A stretch of DNA of 64,000 nucleotides from an uncultured Lachnospiraceae bacterium (GCA_902762905.1 CACWQE010000001.1:1-64000); one strand, 5' to 3'; shown: positions 45,312 to 56,537, numbered from the stretch's first letter. Notes: generated by a model from the letters alone, not told the origin. Numbers and translations: made by a program.

Positions 45312-46091
45312 ATGATTGAGCAGACATTTTCAATCTATCATTTAGAATATTATTTAGCAATATTTGTGAGAGTAATGGGAGCAATTGCCTTTGCGCCCAT
45401 TTTTGGTAATCGGACAGTGACAAGAAGAGTTCGGATCTTTATTGGAATTGCCTGTGCACTCGCTGTATTTACAGCGAATCCATATGTCCCTCTTGGATAT
45501 TCGACTTTTTTGGAATATACAATATTATTATTAAAGGAATTGATTGTAGGAATTACGATCGGATTTATGTCAAATGTGACATTGTCGATCATTAATGCTG
45601 CCGGACAATTCATTGACCGGGAGATTGGGTTCTCTATGGTATCGGATTTTGATCCGGGGATGAATACGGAGATTACAATTACGGCAGAGTTTTATAACAT
45701 GTTAGTCATGCTGATCATGTTATGTTCGAATATGCATTATTTTATTCTTTCTGCGTTATCTGATTCGTTTCAGTTGATTCCATTAGGAAATGTTACCATT
45801 GACACAGGAACGCTGTATGATACCATGGTAAGGTACATAGCAGATTACTTTATTATTTCTGTTCGGATCGCTTTGCCAGTTATGATTGCGATCATGTTAC
45901 TTAATGTTGTATTGGGTGTTTTGGCAAAGACGGCACCTCAGATGAATATGTTTGTAATTGGTATGCAGCTTAAGATCTTTGTAGGGTTTGCAGTCTTGTT
46001 TGTTACAATAGGTTTTTTGCCAAATATAACGGAGTATATATATAAAGAGATGCAGACAGTGGTCACAGATGTAATTAAGGCATTTATGTAA
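45312..46091 (+). CDS. fliR: Flagellar export gate protein FliR
   Basis: A 259-residue protein with six or more helices and the conserved [19 protein letters not shown] stretch ([17 protein letters not shown]) near residue 105. It completes the FliPQR core. Close spacing to fliQ and flhB indicates cotranscription. Confidence 0.95.
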   Translation: MIEQTFSIYHLEYYLAIFVRVMGAIAFAPIFGNRTVTRRVRIFIGIACALAVFTANPYVPLGYSTFLEYTILLLKELIVGITIGFMSNVTLSIINAAGQFIDREIGFSMVSDFDPGMNTEITITAEFYNMLVMLIMLCSNMHYFILSALSDSFQLIPLGNVTIDTGTLYDTMVRYIADYFIISVRIALPVMIAIMLLNVVLGVLAKTAPQMNMFVIGMQLKIFVGFAVLFVTIGFLPNITEYIYKEMQTVVTDVIKAFM

Positions 46092-46110
46092 TAATAAGGG
46101 GTTGTGTTTT

Positions 46111-47235
46111 GTGAATTATAGATATCGGATTATACTTCCATTAGATCTTCAGATGTTTGCAAAAGAAGGTCCTGGTGGTGAGAAGACCGAGGATGCAACG
46201 ACAAAGAAATTAGATGATGTAAGACAGGAAGGTAATGTAGCAAAAAGTGTGGAAGTGTCTACGGCAGCTACGTTGCTGGCACTATTTGTGTGCCTGAAAT
46301 TTGCAATCGGATTTGTTGGAGACCGGCTGATGTCGACATTTAAAGAATTCTATACGTTGATTACCCGGTATTGCGTGGATGGTATTGATATCTCGGGATT
46401 AAATTATCTGATGTGGAAGATTATTCTTGATATTGCAATTACAATTGCACCATTTTTATTGCTTGGCTTTCTGGTTGCATTTTTGAGTAATGCATTACAG
46501 TTTAAGTTCAAGGTAACATCAAAGCCGTTGCAGCCGAAGTTCAGCAAAATGAATCCGGTCAACGGTGTGAAACGTATGTTTTCATTGAATACTTTGGTAG
46601 AATTGTTGAAATCCATTGTCAAAGTAGTGGTAATAACGTATATTGCCTACGGTGTGTTTACAGAACATATTAAGGAATTGTATTTAATCTATGATATGTC
46701 GGTTATGCAGAGTATTAGTCTGATGTATAATATTGTGTTAGAATTGGCATTGAAGATATGTGTCTTGTTTTGTGTGATTGCGGCTGCGGATTTTATGTAT
46801 CAGAAATGGAAATTTAAGTCAGATAATAAGATGACAAAGCAGGAAGTGAAGGATGAATTCAAGAATCAGGAAGGAGATCCGAAGATAAAGGGGCAACAGC
46901 GGCAGAGAATGCAGCAGGCATCCCAACGACGTATGATGGCAGCCATTCCGGAAGCAGATGTGGTAATTACGAATCCAACGCATTTTGCAGTTGCTTTATC
47001 TTATAAGACGGGACAAGGACAGGCACCAATTGTGGTGGCAAAAGGTGCGGATTTCCTGGCAGGACGAATTAAAGAGATTGCAAGAGATAATCAGGTTGAA
47101 ATCGTGGAGAACAAGCCACTTGCCAGAATGTTATATTATAATGTGGATTTGGGAGCCGAGATACCACCGGAATTGTATCAGGCGGTTGCAGAAGTACTGG
47201 CATATGTATACCAATTGCATAATCGTGTAAGTTGA
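46111..47235 (+). CDS. flhB: Flagellar export switch protein FlhB
   Basis: About 374 residues. Four membrane helices are followed by a cytoplasmic domain with the self-cleavage motif N288-P-T-H291, which sets the switch from hook to filament export. I chose GTG at 46111, 9 bases after AAGGGG, over a TTG at 46102. The N-terminus [10 protein letters not shown] is typical of Firmicute FlhB. Confidence 0.94.
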   Translation: MNYRYRIILPLDLQMFAKEGPGGEKTEDATTKKLDDVRQEGNVAKSVEVSTAATLLALFVCLKFAIGFVGDRLMSTFKEFYTLITRYCVDGIDISGLNYLMWKIILDIAITIAPFLLLGFLVAFLSNALQFKFKVTSKPLQPKFSKMNPVNGVKRMFSLNTLVELLKSIVKVVVITYIAYGVFTEHIKELYLIYDMSVMQSISLMYNIVLELALKICVLFCVIAAADFMYQKWKFKSDNKMTKQEVKDEFKNQEGDPKIKGQQRQRMQQASQRRMMAAIPEADVVITNPTHFAVALSYKTGQGQAPIVVAKGADFLAGRIKEIARDNQVEIVENKPLARMLYYNVDLGAEIPPELYQAVAEVLAYVYQLHNRVS

Positions 47236-47284
47236 TTGTGGTTATGGTTTGAAAAAGAATTAGAGAAAGGAGGTAATTGGAAGT

Positions 47285-49351
47285 ATGAAGAAAATAACGT
47301 TTCGAGGAGATCTGTTTGTTGGATTATATCTGTTAGCGGCTATTATTTTATTCATTATTCCAATTCCTTCTTTATTATTGGATATACTGATCACATTTAA
47401 TATTATGATCGCATTGTTCATATTATTTAACTGTTTGTATGCATCTGAGACATTGGATATGTCAAGTTTCCCGACAATCCTGTTGTTTTCAACGGTGTTT
47501 CGAATCGCATTAAATATCTCATCTACCAAATTAATTCTGACGACCGGTAATCCAGGTGTCGTAGTAAAGACATTTGGTAACTTTGTTGGTGGTGGTAATT
47601 TAGTAGTTGGTGCGATTATTTTCGTTGTGCTTGTTATAGTTCAGATGATTGTTATCAACAAAGGTTCAGAACGTGTATCTGAGGTAACTGCCAGATTTAC
47701 ATTGGATGCTATGCCTGGTAAGCAGATGGCAATTGATGCCGACCTGAATACAGGAGCAATCACGGACAAAGAAGCGATGGAGAGAAGACAGAAGATTCAG
47801 GAAGAATCTGCATTTTTCGGTTCTATGGATGGTGCTACTAAGTACGTAAAGGGAGATGCTACGGCGGGACTGATCATTACGATGATCAATATTGTTGGTG
47901 GTATTGTAACGGGTGTTACGATACAGGGCATGCAATTGCAGGAGGCTTTGTCACAGTATACGATTCTTACGATTGGTGATGGACTGGTGTCACAGATCCC
48001 GTCTATGTTGATCTCTATTGCAACTGGTATATTGGTAACCAAAGGGGCAAAATCAAATAATATCGGGGATGTCATGATCGGACAGTTATTCCGCCTACCG
48101 AAAGTTATGTATATGGTTGGTGGAACATTGTGCTTTCTTGGTATTTTTACACCTCTTCGGAGTGAAGGAAGAATATTGATCTATCTGGCATTAGGATTAG
48201 GAATGATTGTATTGGGCAGATTGATCGAACATTCCAATGAAGTGGAGAATATCGAAGAAGAAGTGAAAGAGGAAGAAGTACAGGCAGATGAGATCCGAAG
48301 ACATGAGAATGTCAATGCCCTGCTTCAGGTAGATCCAATCGAGTTAGAGTTTGGATATGGTATTATTCCACTTGCTGATGTGAATCAAGGTGGCGATCTG
48401 TTAGACCGGGTTGTTATGATAAGGCGGCAGATTGCATTGGAGTTAGGTGCTGTGGTACCGATTATCCGTTTGCGTGATAACATTCAGTTGAATCCAAACC
48501 AGTATATCATTAAGATCAAAGGAATACAGATTAGTGAAGGAGAGATTTTGTTTGATCACTATATGGCAATGAATCCGGGTTATGTAGAGGAGGAGATTAC
48601 CGGTATTCCTACATTTGAACCGTCATTCCATCTGCCTGCGATCTGGATAACAGAAAGTCAGAGAGAACGTGCAGAATCCATGGGTTATACGGTAGTAGAT
48701 CCGCCGTCCATTATTGCGACACATTTGACGGAAGTGATCAAGAGTCATTTGGATGAATTGCTGACAAGACAGGATGTTCAGAATCTGATCAATAACGTAA
48801 AAGAGAATAATACAACATTGATTGATGAATTGGTTCCAAAGCTGCTTGGAGTTGGTGAGATTCAGAAAGTATTACAGAATCTTTTGGCAGAAGGAATCTC
48901 AATCCGTGATCTGGTTACCATTTTTGAAACGCTTGCGGATTATGCTGCAACAACCAGAGATACCGATATCCTGACGGAATATGTACGACAACGATTGAAA
49001 CGTGCGATCTCTAATACATATTTCTCTGACGGCGATATGACAACCGTGGTAACATTAGATCCGAAAGTGGAACAGGATATTATGAATTCGGTGAAACAGA
49101 CGGAGCAGGGGGCTTATATCACATTAGATCCGGCGGTGACGAAGAAGATATTGAATTCAGTAGAGACTGAGATCAAGAAGTTAGAGGATCAGGGAAAAGC
49201 ACCGATTATTATTACTTCTCCAATTGTGAGAATGTATTTTAAGAAGTTGACGAAGGATTATTTTAAAGATTTAATCGTGGTTTCGTATAACGAAATTGAG
49301 TCGGATGTAGAATTGCAATCAATAGGGGTGGTGACATACAATGATAATTAA
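47285..49351 (+). CDS. flhA: Flagellar export gate protein FlhA
   Basis: A 688-residue protein with about eight N-terminal helices, the conserved cytoplasmic FHIPEP loop (ARFTLDAMPGKQMAIDADLN in parts, near residue 140), and a four-part C-terminal domain that receives export chaperones. AAAGGAGG precedes the ATG. It overlaps flhF by 11 bases. Confidence 0.96.
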   Translation: MKKITFRGDLFVGLYLLAAIILFIIPIPSLLLDILITFNIMIALFILFNCLYASETLDMSSFPTILLFSTVFRIALNISSTKLILTTGNPGVVVKTFGNFVGGGNLVVGAIIFVVLVIVQMIVINKGSERVSEVTARFTLDAMPGKQMAIDADLNTGAITDKEAMERRQKIQEESAFFGSMDGATKYVKGDATAGLIITMINIVGGIVTGVTIQGMQLQEALSQYTILTIGDGLVSQIPSMLISIATGILVTKGAKSNNIGDVMIGQLFRLPKVMYMVGGTLCFLGIFTPLRSEGRILIYLALGLGMIVLGRLIEHSNEVENIEEEVKEEEVQADEIRRHENVNALLQVDPIELEFGYGIIPLADVNQGGDLLDRVVMIRRQIALELGAVVPIIRLRDNIQLNPNQYIIKIKGIQISEGEILFDHYMAMNPGYVEEEITGIPTFEPSFHLPAIWITESQRERAESMGYTVVDPPSIIATHLTEVIKSHLDELLTRQDVQNLINNVKENNTTLIDELVPKLLGVGEIQKVLQNLLAEGISIRDLVTIFETLADYAATTRDTDILTEYVRQRLKRAISNTYFSDGDMTTVVTLDPKVEQDIMNSVKQTEQGAYITLDPAVTKKILNSVETEIKKLEDQGKAPIIITSPIVRMYFKKLTKDYFKDLIVVSYNEIESDVELQSIGVVTYNDN

Positions 49352-50636
49352 AAAATATCAGGCAGGTACAGAAACAGAAGCAATTATGCTTGCAAAGGAA
49401 GATTTGGGAAAAGATGCGATTGTTATGAATATTAAGACGATCAAACCCAAGGGATTGTTTAAGATATTCCGTAAGACACAGGTAGAAGTAACAGCAGCTG
49501 TTGATGAGAACCAGGAGATTGAGAAGAAGTCAGAAAGCAAGACTACAGAACAGTTCAATTCACAGATCAGTGAGAAACTTCATCCGGACCAAAAGAAAGA
49601 GGATGAAGAGGCGAAGGCATTGAATGAGAAGTTAAACAGTCTTGCCAAACTATTAGAAGAACAGATCGAGCAGCAGAAGAAAGACGAAAGACCTTCCGAT
49701 AAGAAAGAAGTAGTACAACAGAAAGAAAAGGCTGTTTCCGGGCAGAAAAAAGATGAAGAATCAGATAAAATATTAGAGTCGGATACGGAGAAGAAGGAAC
49801 AGAAAGCATCTAAGGATGCGATTCGGAATAAGTCAATTGATCTGATCATGGAACAACTGACAGGAAATGAGGTGTCTTATACCTATGCCAAACAGATTGT
49901 GGACGAGATCACGCATACCGGCAACGTCAGGACGTTAGATGATATGTTGTCAGGGGTGTATCAGAAGATCATATTGAAATTAGGTCAGGTGCAGCCGATT
50001 GCAATGGAGAAAGAGGATAAGAAACCGAAGATCATTTTATTTATCGGACCGACCGGGGTTGGAAAGACGACGACTATTGCCAAACTTTCGTCGAAACTGA
50101 TTTTAGAACAAAAGAAGAAACTTGCGATTCTTACAGCGGATACATATCGTATCTCGGCAGTAGAACAGATCAAGACTTATGCCAGCATTTTGTCGATTCC
50201 TGTCGAAGTGCTGTATGAAAGAGAAGAGGTAGAAGAAGTTCTTCCAAAGTACAAAGATTATGATTATATCCTTGTCGATACAGCAGGTCGTTCGCATAAG
50301 AACAAGGATCGTATGGATGATCTGAAAGAATTTATGGAAGGTTTTTCAAAATATAGTACCTCTGTATATCTGGTATTGAGCGCAACAACAAAGTATAAAG
50401 ATCTTAAGAAAATTGTTTCGCTATATGAAGATATTTCAGATTGTAATCTCATTTTTACGAAATTAGATGAGACAGACGCGATAGGTAATATACTGAACAT
50501 CAAATTGGATACGGGTATGGCATTATCTTATGTATCATATGGGCAGAATGTACCGGATGATATTGAGGTCATGAATCCTCAGGTGATTGCAAAACAGGTA
50601 TTAGGAGGAGGAGATGGCTATGGATCAGGCAGATGA
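49341..50636 (+). CDS. flhF: Flagellar SRP-like GTPase FlhF
   Basis: A 431-residue GTPase that sets flagellar site and number. An N-terminal variable and Lys/Glu-rich region of about 150 residues precedes the NG domain: G1 GPTGVGKTT (about residues 236-244), [16 protein letters not shown] and TKLDET. The start lies inside flhA and the end overlaps flhG. Confidence 0.95.
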   Translation: MIIKKYQAGTETEAIMLAKEDLGKDAIVMNIKTIKPKGLFKIFRKTQVEVTAAVDENQEIEKKSESKTTEQFNSQISEKLHPDQKKEDEEAKALNEKLNSLAKLLEEQIEQQKKDERPSDKKEVVQQKEKAVSGQKKDEESDKILESDTEKKEQKASKDAIRNKSIDLIMEQLTGNEVSYTYAKQIVDEITHTGNVRTLDDMLSGVYQKIILKLGQVQPIAMEKEDKKPKIILFIGPTGVGKTTTIAKLSSKLILEQKKKLAILTADTYRISAVEQIKTYASILSIPVEVLYEREEVEEVLPKYKDYDYILVDTAGRSHKNKDRMDDLKEFMEGFSKYSTSVYLVLSATTKYKDLKKIVSLYEDISDCNLIFTKLDETDAIGNILNIKLDTGMALSYVSYGQNVPDDIEVMNPQVIAKQVLGGGDGYGSGR

Positions 50637-51501
50637 GTTACGCAGAAAAGTAGAACAGATGAAAGAACAGGCACCATCTTCTAGAGTAATTGCTGTAACA
50701 AGTGGTAAGGGTGGTGTTGGAAAGACGAGTATTTCTGTTAATCTGGCATTACAATTACAGAATCTTGGTAAGAAAGTGGTTATTATTGATGCGGATTTTG
50801 GACTGGCAAATGTAGAAGTCATGTTAGGAATCCGTCCGCAATATAATCTGGCAGATCTGATCTATGGAGGAAAATCCGTAGAAGAGATCATAACACAGGG
50901 GCCGAACGGAATAGGTTTCATATCTGGTGGATCCGGGGTACAGGATCTGGTGAATTTGGATAAACTCAGCTTGAAAAAACTGATTAGTAAGATGGTGAAA
51001 TTAGACAGTATGTATGATGTGGTCATTATCGATACTGGTGCAGGTATTGCAGATTCTGTTATTGAATTTGTGATCAGTTCACCGGAAGTGCTGCTTGTCG
51101 TAACACCAGAACCGACATCTATAACAGATGCATATTCGTTATTGAAAGCAGTGAATCGTAAGAAGGATTTTGACCGGGAGGAAAAGTCGATCAAGGTTGT
51201 TACGAATCGTGTCAGTAACAAGGAAGAGGGAGAAGAAATTTTCGAAAAGATCAGTATTGTGGTATCCAAATTCCTGAATATCCAATTGGAGTATCTTGGA
51301 TACATTCCACAAAACAACAGTATGTCTAGTTCGGTATTAGAACAGACCCCGGTGTTAATCCGGGAACCGGAGGGGGAGCCGGCCATGAGAATTAAAGGAA
51401 TGTGTAATAAGTTATTAGATATTCCGGAAGTAGAGAAACCAAAAAGTGGAATTGCGAAGGTATTGCTAAGTTTCATTAAGTCTAAGAAAAATAACGGGTA
51501 A
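50620..51501 (+). CDS. flhG: Flagellar number regulator FlhG (MinD-like ATPase)
   Basis: About 293 residues with the deviant Walker [11 protein letters not shown] near residues 28-37, [18 protein letters not shown] and IIDTGAGI. The N-terminal [12 protein letters not shown] helix contains the pattern that stimulates FlhF. AGGAGGAGG at 50602-50610 fits the ATG at 50620 better than the one at 50614. It overlaps flhF. Confidence 0.94.
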   Translation: MDQADELRRKVEQMKEQAPSSRVIAVTSGKGGVGKTSISVNLALQLQNLGKKVVIIDADFGLANVEVMLGIRPQYNLADLIYGGKSVEEIITQGPNGIGFISGGSGVQDLVNLDKLSLKKLISKMVKLDSMYDVVIIDTGAGIADSVIEFVISSPEVLLVVTPEPTSITDAYSLLKAVNRKKDFDREEKSIKVVTNRVSNKEEGEEIFEKISIVVSKFLNIQLEYLGYIPQNNSMSSSVLEQTPVLIREPEGEPAMRIKGMCNKLLDIPEVEKPKSGIAKVLLSFIKSKKNNG

Positions 51502-51505
51502 GAAT

Positions 51506-52231
51506 ATGGATGAGAGAATTCAGGTTGGAGACAAATTAGAACTAAAAAAGATTGAAAAGCGCTTATATGCAGATGCCGAGGATAAGATTTATGTGAGTCA
51601 GGTGTTGGATGAATCCGATAGAGGAAATCTGCTTGTATCAATGCCGATACAAGGTGGGCATGTTATTCCACTTGGAATGGATCAGGAATTCGTTGCAACT
51701 TTCTATACCAAAGCTGGATTGTTATCCTGCAAGGTAATCGTAACAGGACGTTACAAGAAGGGATCACTGTTTTTGCTGGAAATCCGGTTGAAAGGAGCCT
51801 TAGAGAAGATACAGAGAAGAGAGTTTTATCGCTTGGATTGCCGGATGGAAATGCAGTATCGTCTGGTTGATGATGAGGAACAAAAGTATATTGAAGATGG
51901 GCAGGCATATAATCCAGACGAGCTTGAAATTGAATGGAAGAAGGGCATTATGTTGGATTTGAGCGGTGGAGGAATCCGTTTTGTTTCTCCTTCTAAAGAG
52001 GAAAAGGGGGCTTTAATGGAGATACGGTTTGATATGGAATTGGATGGTGTGTCAGAAGTAGTATATGCATTAGCCAGGGTGTTACTTTCTGTGCAGAATG
52101 CCAATAACAATCAGATCTATGAGCAACGGGTTCAGTTCTATCGGATGGATCAGGCATTACAGGAACGGATTATCCATTATATTTTCCAGACGCAGCGGAG
52201 AAACCGGATGAAGGAACTTGGTCTGGAATGA
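51506..52231 (+). CDS. PilZ-domain flagellar brake protein (YcgR-like)
   Basis: A 241-residue protein with an N-terminal YcgR-type domain and a C-terminal PilZ domain. The c-di-GMP-binding residues are complete: R104-R105-x3-R109 (RREFYR) and D151-x-S153-x2-G156. In related bacteria it slows the motor when c-di-GMP rises. It starts 4 bases after flhG. No cyclase or phosphodiesterase gene is in the window. Confidence 0.9.
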   Translation: MDERIQVGDKLELKKIEKRLYADAEDKIYVSQVLDESDRGNLLVSMPIQGGHVIPLGMDQEFVATFYTKAGLLSCKVIVTGRYKKGSLFLLEIRLKGALEKIQRREFYRLDCRMEMQYRLVDDEEQKYIEDGQAYNPDELEIEWKKGIMLDLSGGGIRFVSPSKEEKGALMEIRFDMELDGVSEVVYALARVLLSVQNANNNQIYEQRVQFYRMDQALQERIIHYIFQTQRRNRMKELGLE

Positions 52232-52263
52232 TGGTGACTATACACTTATGTGTAGGATGTATT

Positions 52264-52272
52264 TGATATAAT
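52264..52272 (+). promoter_or_regulatory. Possible internal promoter before cheB
   Basis: TGATATAAT is an extended -10 (TATAAT at 52267-52272) in the 80-base gap between the PilZ gene and cheB. The -35 region is poor. It could give the che genes extra transcription. Confidence 0.45.
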
Positions 52273-52311
52273 AAGAAACATAAAGTATTGTTATAATATG
52301 AGGTGAAATTT

Positions 52312-52908
52312 ATGGCAGACAGCAACAAAAGGAAACTTGTCATGATTGCCAGCTCTACGGGTGGACCGAAAGCACTTCATAAAGTGATTCCAGACCTTTC
52401 TGAACGTCTGGATGCACCGGTTGTTATTGTGCAGCATATGCCCAAAGGATTTACCAATACGTTAGCAGAACGCTTGAACAGTACAAGTACCATACCAGTT
52501 AGTGAAGTGGTGGATGGTCAGATGCTTGAAAAAGGTCATGTATACCTTGCCAAAGGTGGTAAGCATTTAGAACTTACACAAGACCGGAAAGGCAACCTGA
52601 TATTCCGGGAGAATGAGCAGGAGCCTGTGAATGGCTTGAGACCGTGTGCGAATATTACATTTCATAGTTTGAATAATCTGTCACTGGATTATATTGTATG
52701 TGTTGTATTGACAGGTATGGGTGCGGATGGGTATCTAGGAGTGAAAGAGCTACATAAGAACAAGCAGATTTATACAATTGCACAAGACAGAGACTCTTGT
52801 GTTGTATATGGAATGCCAAAAGCGATTGTTGAGAATGGACTCGCAGACGTTGTGCTTCCATTAGATGATATTGGACAAGAAATTAATAGAAAAACGGGGG
52901 TGCGTTAA
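52312..52908 (+). CDS. cheB: CheB-type methylesterase domain without receiver
   Basis: A 198-residue protein holding only the CheB catalytic domain. The triad is complete: S15 (ASSTGGP), H42 (VQHMPKG) and D139 (TGMGADG). The N-terminal receiver of normal CheB (about 350 residues) is absent, and the gap upstream does not encode one. It therefore cannot be switched on by CheA in the usual way. No cheR is in the window. The start at 52312 follows GAGGTGA. Confidence 0.9.
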   Translation: MADSNKRKLVMIASSTGGPKALHKVIPDLSERLDAPVVIVQHMPKGFTNTLAERLNSTSTIPVSEVVDGQMLEKGHVYLAKGGKHLELTQDRKGNLIFRENEQEPVNGLRPCANITFHSLNNLSLDYIVCVVLTGMGADGYLGVKELHKNKQIYTIAQDRDSCVVYGMPKAIVENGLADVVLPLDDIGQEINRKTGVR

Positions 52909-52909
52909 G

Positions 52910-54961
52910 ATGGATTTAAGTCAATATCTTGAGATGTTTATCGATGAGACCAAAGAACATTTACAGAATCTGAATGATCAGGTACTTGTGTTAGAGGCAG
53001 AGCCGGATAATATTGATACCATTAATGAAATATTCCGTGCAGCTCACTCATTAAAAGGTATGGCAGGTACGATGGGATTTAAGCGGATGCAGAGATTAAC
53101 TCATGATATGGAGAATGTTTTCTCTGAGATTCGTAACGGTAAGATGAGTGTAACACCGGATCTGGTAGATATCGTGTTTAAGTGTTTAGATGCGATTGAA
53201 GAATATCTGGATTGTATTATCAATACCTCTGATGAAGGGGAGAATGATAATGAAGAACTGATTAATATGTTGAACGCCTGTCTGAAAGCGGAAGGTGCAC
53301 CAGAGGAGGCGAAGCCGGCACAACCGGAAGTGAAAGAAGAGACAAAGCCGGAAGAAGATGGCGATAAGCGCAAATTTTTACACATTGACATTGCAGATTT
53401 TGAAAAGAATGCAATTACAGAAGCCAAGGCAAAGAATATGAATGTGTTTGGTGTGACGGTCTATATTGATGAAAGTTGTATTCTGAAAGCAGCCAGAGCA
53501 TTTTTGGTATTCAAGGGATTAGAGAATAAGGGAGAGATTATCAAGTCTGTACCAGGTGTGCAGGATATTGAGGATGAGAAGTTTGATTTTGATTTCTCTA
53601 TGCTGATCATTTCAGATAAGTCATTAGAAGAAATTAAGAAGATCATTTCCAATGTATCAGAGATCAAGGAAGTGGTGATTGAGAATTATGAGATTCCGAA
53701 CAATGTAGAGGTAGTCAGCTCTGTACAGAAAGAAGAAAAAGCACCTGAGAAGGAAGAAGTTAAGAAGAAAAAGGCTGCTCCGGCTAAGAGTGGCAAGCCG
53801 GTCGCTAATCGTTCTGTTCGTGTAGATATTGAGAAGCTTGATGTATTAATGAATCTGGTAAGTGAGCTGATCATTGCCAAGAATGGTTTAGTATCTGTCA
53901 GCAATCAGGAAGATAGCAAGACATCTATGCAGAGTTTCAATGAACAGATAGAGTATTTGGAGCGCATTACAACGAATCTGCATGAATCTGTTATGAAAGT
54001 TCGAATGGTGCCGATTGAAAGCGTTGTGAATCGATTCCCACGTATGATCCGTGATCTTTCTAAGAAGTTAGGAAAAGAGATGGAATTGATCATGACTGGT
54101 GAGGATACAGAACTTGATCGTACTGTTATTGATGAGATTGGAGATCCATTGATGCATATGCTTCGTAATTCAGCAGATCATGGATTGGAGCCAACGATTG
54201 AACGTCTGAAACTTGGTAAGCCACAAGTTGGTACGATTCAGCTGAATGCTTATCAGGATGGTAACAATGTAACGATTGAGGTTATTGATGATGGTGCTGG
54301 AATTGATGTTGAGAAGGTAAAAGCATCTGCTGTTAAGAAAGGAACAATTACAGAAGAACAAGCAGAGATGATGTCTGAGAAAGACGCCATCGATCTGTTA
54401 TTCCGTCCGGCATTTTCTACCTCAGAAAAGATTACAGATGTATCAGGCCGTGGAGTTGGATTGGATGTTGTTAAGAACAAGATTGAAGGCTTAGGTGGCG
54501 ATGTTGAGGTATCTACGAAGTTAGGAGAGGGAACCAAATTTACGGTTCGGTTACCGCTTACTCTTGCAATCATTCAGGCATTAATGGTAGAGGTACGACA
54601 GGAGAAGTATGCAATTCCTTTGAACTCTATTGTAACAATTGAAGATGTGTCTGTACATGATATTAAGTATGTGCAGCAGAAAGAGGTAATTAATTTACGA
54701 GGAACTGTCATTCCACTTGTTCGGTTAGATGAAGTATTGGATTGTTCTCCAAGAGAAGAAGAACCGGAGAATCTGGTTGTTGTAATTGTGAAGAAAGGTG
54801 ATAAGCAAACTGGTCTTGTAATTGATAACCTGCTTGGACAACAGGAAATTGTTATTAAGCCACTTGGAAAATACATTAATATTCACAGAATGATCAGTGG
54901 TGCTACAATCTTAGGTGATGGTGAAGTAGCATTGATTATTGATTCGAATGCTTTAGTATAA
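52910..54961 (+). CDS. cheA: Chemotaxis histidine kinase CheA
   Basis: A 683-residue kinase. The HPt site is H46 (RAAHSLKGMAGT). A P2 domain for CheY/CheB docking (about residues 165-275), dimerisation domain, ATPase domain (NSADHG, DDGAGID, GRGVGLDVV) and a CheW-like domain follow in order. ACGGGGGTG lies before the ATG at 52910, 1 base after the cheB stop. Confidence 0.96.
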   Translation: MDLSQYLEMFIDETKEHLQNLNDQVLVLEAEPDNIDTINEIFRAAHSLKGMAGTMGFKRMQRLTHDMENVFSEIRNGKMSVTPDLVDIVFKCLDAIEEYLDCIINTSDEGENDNEELINMLNACLKAEGAPEEAKPAQPEVKEETKPEEDGDKRKFLHIDIADFEKNAITEAKAKNMNVFGVTVYIDESCILKAARAFLVFKGLENKGEIIKSVPGVQDIEDEKFDFDFSMLIISDKSLEEIKKIISNVSEIKEVVIENYEIPNNVEVVSSVQKEEKAPEKEEVKKKKAAPAKSGKPVANRSVRVDIEKLDVLMNLVSELIIAKNGLVSVSNQEDSKTSMQSFNEQIEYLERITTNLHESVMKVRMVPIESVVNRFPRMIRDLSKKLGKEMELIMTGEDTELDRTVIDEIGDPLMHMLRNSADHGLEPTIERLKLGKPQVGTIQLNAYQDGNNVTIEVIDDGAGIDVEKVKASAVKKGTITEEQAEMMSEKDAIDLLFRPAFSTSEKITDVSGRGVGLDVVKNKIEGLGGDVEVSTKLGEGTKFTVRLPLTLAIIQALMVEVRQEKYAIPLNSIVTIEDVSVHDIKYVQQKEVINLRGTVIPLVRLDEVLDCSPREEEPENLVVVIVKKGDKQTGLVIDNLLGQQEIVIKPLGKYINIHRMISGATILGDGEVALIIDSNALV

Positions 54962-54974
54962 GGAGGGGTTAGAC

Positions 54975-55424
54975 ATGGATGAGAATACAGTTGTTAATGA
55001 GTCAAAACAATATATTGTTGTTAAGTTAGATAATGAGCAGTATGGTATTGATATTACATTCATTGATAATATTGTTCGTATGCAGCAGATTACGAGAGTG
55101 CCAAAGGCACAGTCCTATTTTGCAGGTGTGATCAATCTTCGTGGAGAGATCATACCGGTAATGAGCCTTCGTGCCAAGTTTGGCTTGCCAGACAAAGAAT
55201 ATACTAATGCAACCAGAATTATTATTGTGAAACCGGAGAGCAATGCTAAGATTGGCGTTTTGGTAGATGAAGTCCGGGAAGTAGTTGCATTAGAAGAAGA
55301 TAATATTGAGAAAGCTGTTTATGAAGAACAGGGTAGTAATTTATTAGGAGTTGGCAAATATAATGACACACTGATTTCATTGTTGAATATTCAGGGTGTG
55401 ATTCAGGATTTGGATAATGCGTAG
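54975..55424 (+). CDS. cheW: Chemotaxis coupling protein CheW
   Basis: A 149-residue adaptor linking receptors to CheA. It has the family stretch VINLRGEIIPVMSLRAKFG near residues 54-72. AAGGAGGGG precedes the ATG. Standard length, 13 bases after cheA. Confidence 0.96.
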   Translation: MDENTVVNESKQYIVVKLDNEQYGIDITFIDNIVRMQQITRVPKAQSYFAGVINLRGEIIPVMSLRAKFGLPDKEYTNATRIIIVKPESNAKIGVLVDEVREVVALEEDNIEKAVYEEQGSNLLGVGKYNDTLISLLNIQGVIQDLDNA

Positions 55425-55432
55425 GTGATAGC

Positions 55433-56047
55433 ATGAATGATCAGGAATTAAACAGCATGAAATTAGATGTGCTGCGGGAGATTGGTAATATTGGGGCCGG
55501 CAATGCGACAACAGCGTTATCGGTTATGTTGAATTCTGGACTGCGAGTGGAAGTACCAGTTGTCAAGATGTTAGATTTTGATGAGATTCCCGATATGATC
55601 GGAGGTCCGGATACAGTTGTTGCTGCGGTGCTTACTCATTTTACCGGAGAAGTAAGTGGCATGACGTTATTTGTGCTCGAGATGGAAGAGGCGAAGAATC
55701 TGGCAGGTACCATGCTTGGAAGAACATATGACGAGAATTTTACAGAATTTGATTATATGGATCGATCCGCGTTGAAAGAGATAGGCAATATATTAATGAG
55801 TTCTTATATTTCTTCTATTGGAACACTGACTAATTTGAAGTTTACAATTGCACCACCTGCTATTTGTGTGGATATGGCGGGGTCGGTGTTAAGCCTTCCA
55901 ATCAGTGAGTTAGGTCAGGTTGGAGATAAAGCATTAATTATTGATTCAAAGTTTTTAGATAATGAGAGACCGATTAATGGATTCCTACTGTTTGTAACGG
56001 ATGATGTATCATATGAGCATATATTTCAGGCATTAGGAATTGGGTGA
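55433..56047 (+). CDS. cheC: CheY-P phosphatase CheC
   Basis: A 204-residue phosphatase with two pseudo-symmetric active sites: E16/N19 in REIGNIGAGNATT and a second in KEIGNILMSSY near residue 117. It works with CheD, encoded directly after it, in the adaptation circuit known from Bacillus. Confidence 0.95.
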   Translation: MNDQELNSMKLDVLREIGNIGAGNATTALSVMLNSGLRVEVPVVKMLDFDEIPDMIGGPDTVVAAVLTHFTGEVSGMTLFVLEMEEAKNLAGTMLGRTYDENFTEFDYMDRSALKEIGNILMSSYISSIGTLTNLKFTIAPPAICVDMAGSVLSLPISELGQVGDKALIIDSKFLDNERPINGFLLFVTDDVSYEHIFQALGIG

Positions 56048-56051
56048 AGTT

Positions 56052-56537
56052 ATGGGTGAAGTAATCAAGGTAGGAATTGCAGATTGGAAATTATGCAAGA
56101 ACCCGGATACCATTACTACAATTGGGTTAGGCTCTTGTGTAGGAATTGTCTTATATACAGCAACGGACGATAGTTGTGGCATGGTGCATATCATGCTGCC
56201 GTCTAGTAAGGAGATTAAGAATAATACCAATCGCGCAAAATTTGCAGACACAGGAATCGAAGATTTACTGAAAGCACTGGAAAAATGCGGGATTAAGAGA
56301 CAGCAGCTTGTAGCTAAGATTGCAGGTGGAGCAGCGATGTTCCAGTTCTCAGGAAAGACAGATCTTGCCAGTGTTGGCGAACGTAATGTGAAGGCAGTCA
56401 AAGAAGTGCTTGCAGCATTTAAGATACCGATTGTAGCAGAGGATACAGGAAAAGATTACGGAAGAACAATTGTGTTTGATAATGTTGCGAAGAAGTTGAC
56501 GATTCGAAGTGCCGGTAAGGGCGAGAAAGTTATATAG
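56052..56537 (+). CDS. cheD: Receptor glutamine deamidase CheD
   Basis: A 161-residue deamidase with catalytic C29 (GLGSCVGI) and H46 (MVHIMLP). I chose ATG 56052, after GGGTGA at the cheC stop; a TTG at 56040 is unlikely. CheD modifies receptors and is held by CheC. Confidence 0.94.
   Translation: MGEVIKVGIADWKLCKNPDTITTIGLGSCVGIVLYTATDDSCGMVHIMLPSSKEIKNNTNRAKFADTGIEDLLKALEKCGIKRQQLVAKIAGGAAMFQFSGKTDLASVGERNVKAVKEVLAAFKIPIVAEDTGKDYGRTIVFDNVAKKLTIRSAGKGEKVI

Noticed and set aside
52292..52297. Second TATAAT before cheB
   Set aside because: A start from it would fall inside the ribosome binding site and the start codon region; no -35 is present.
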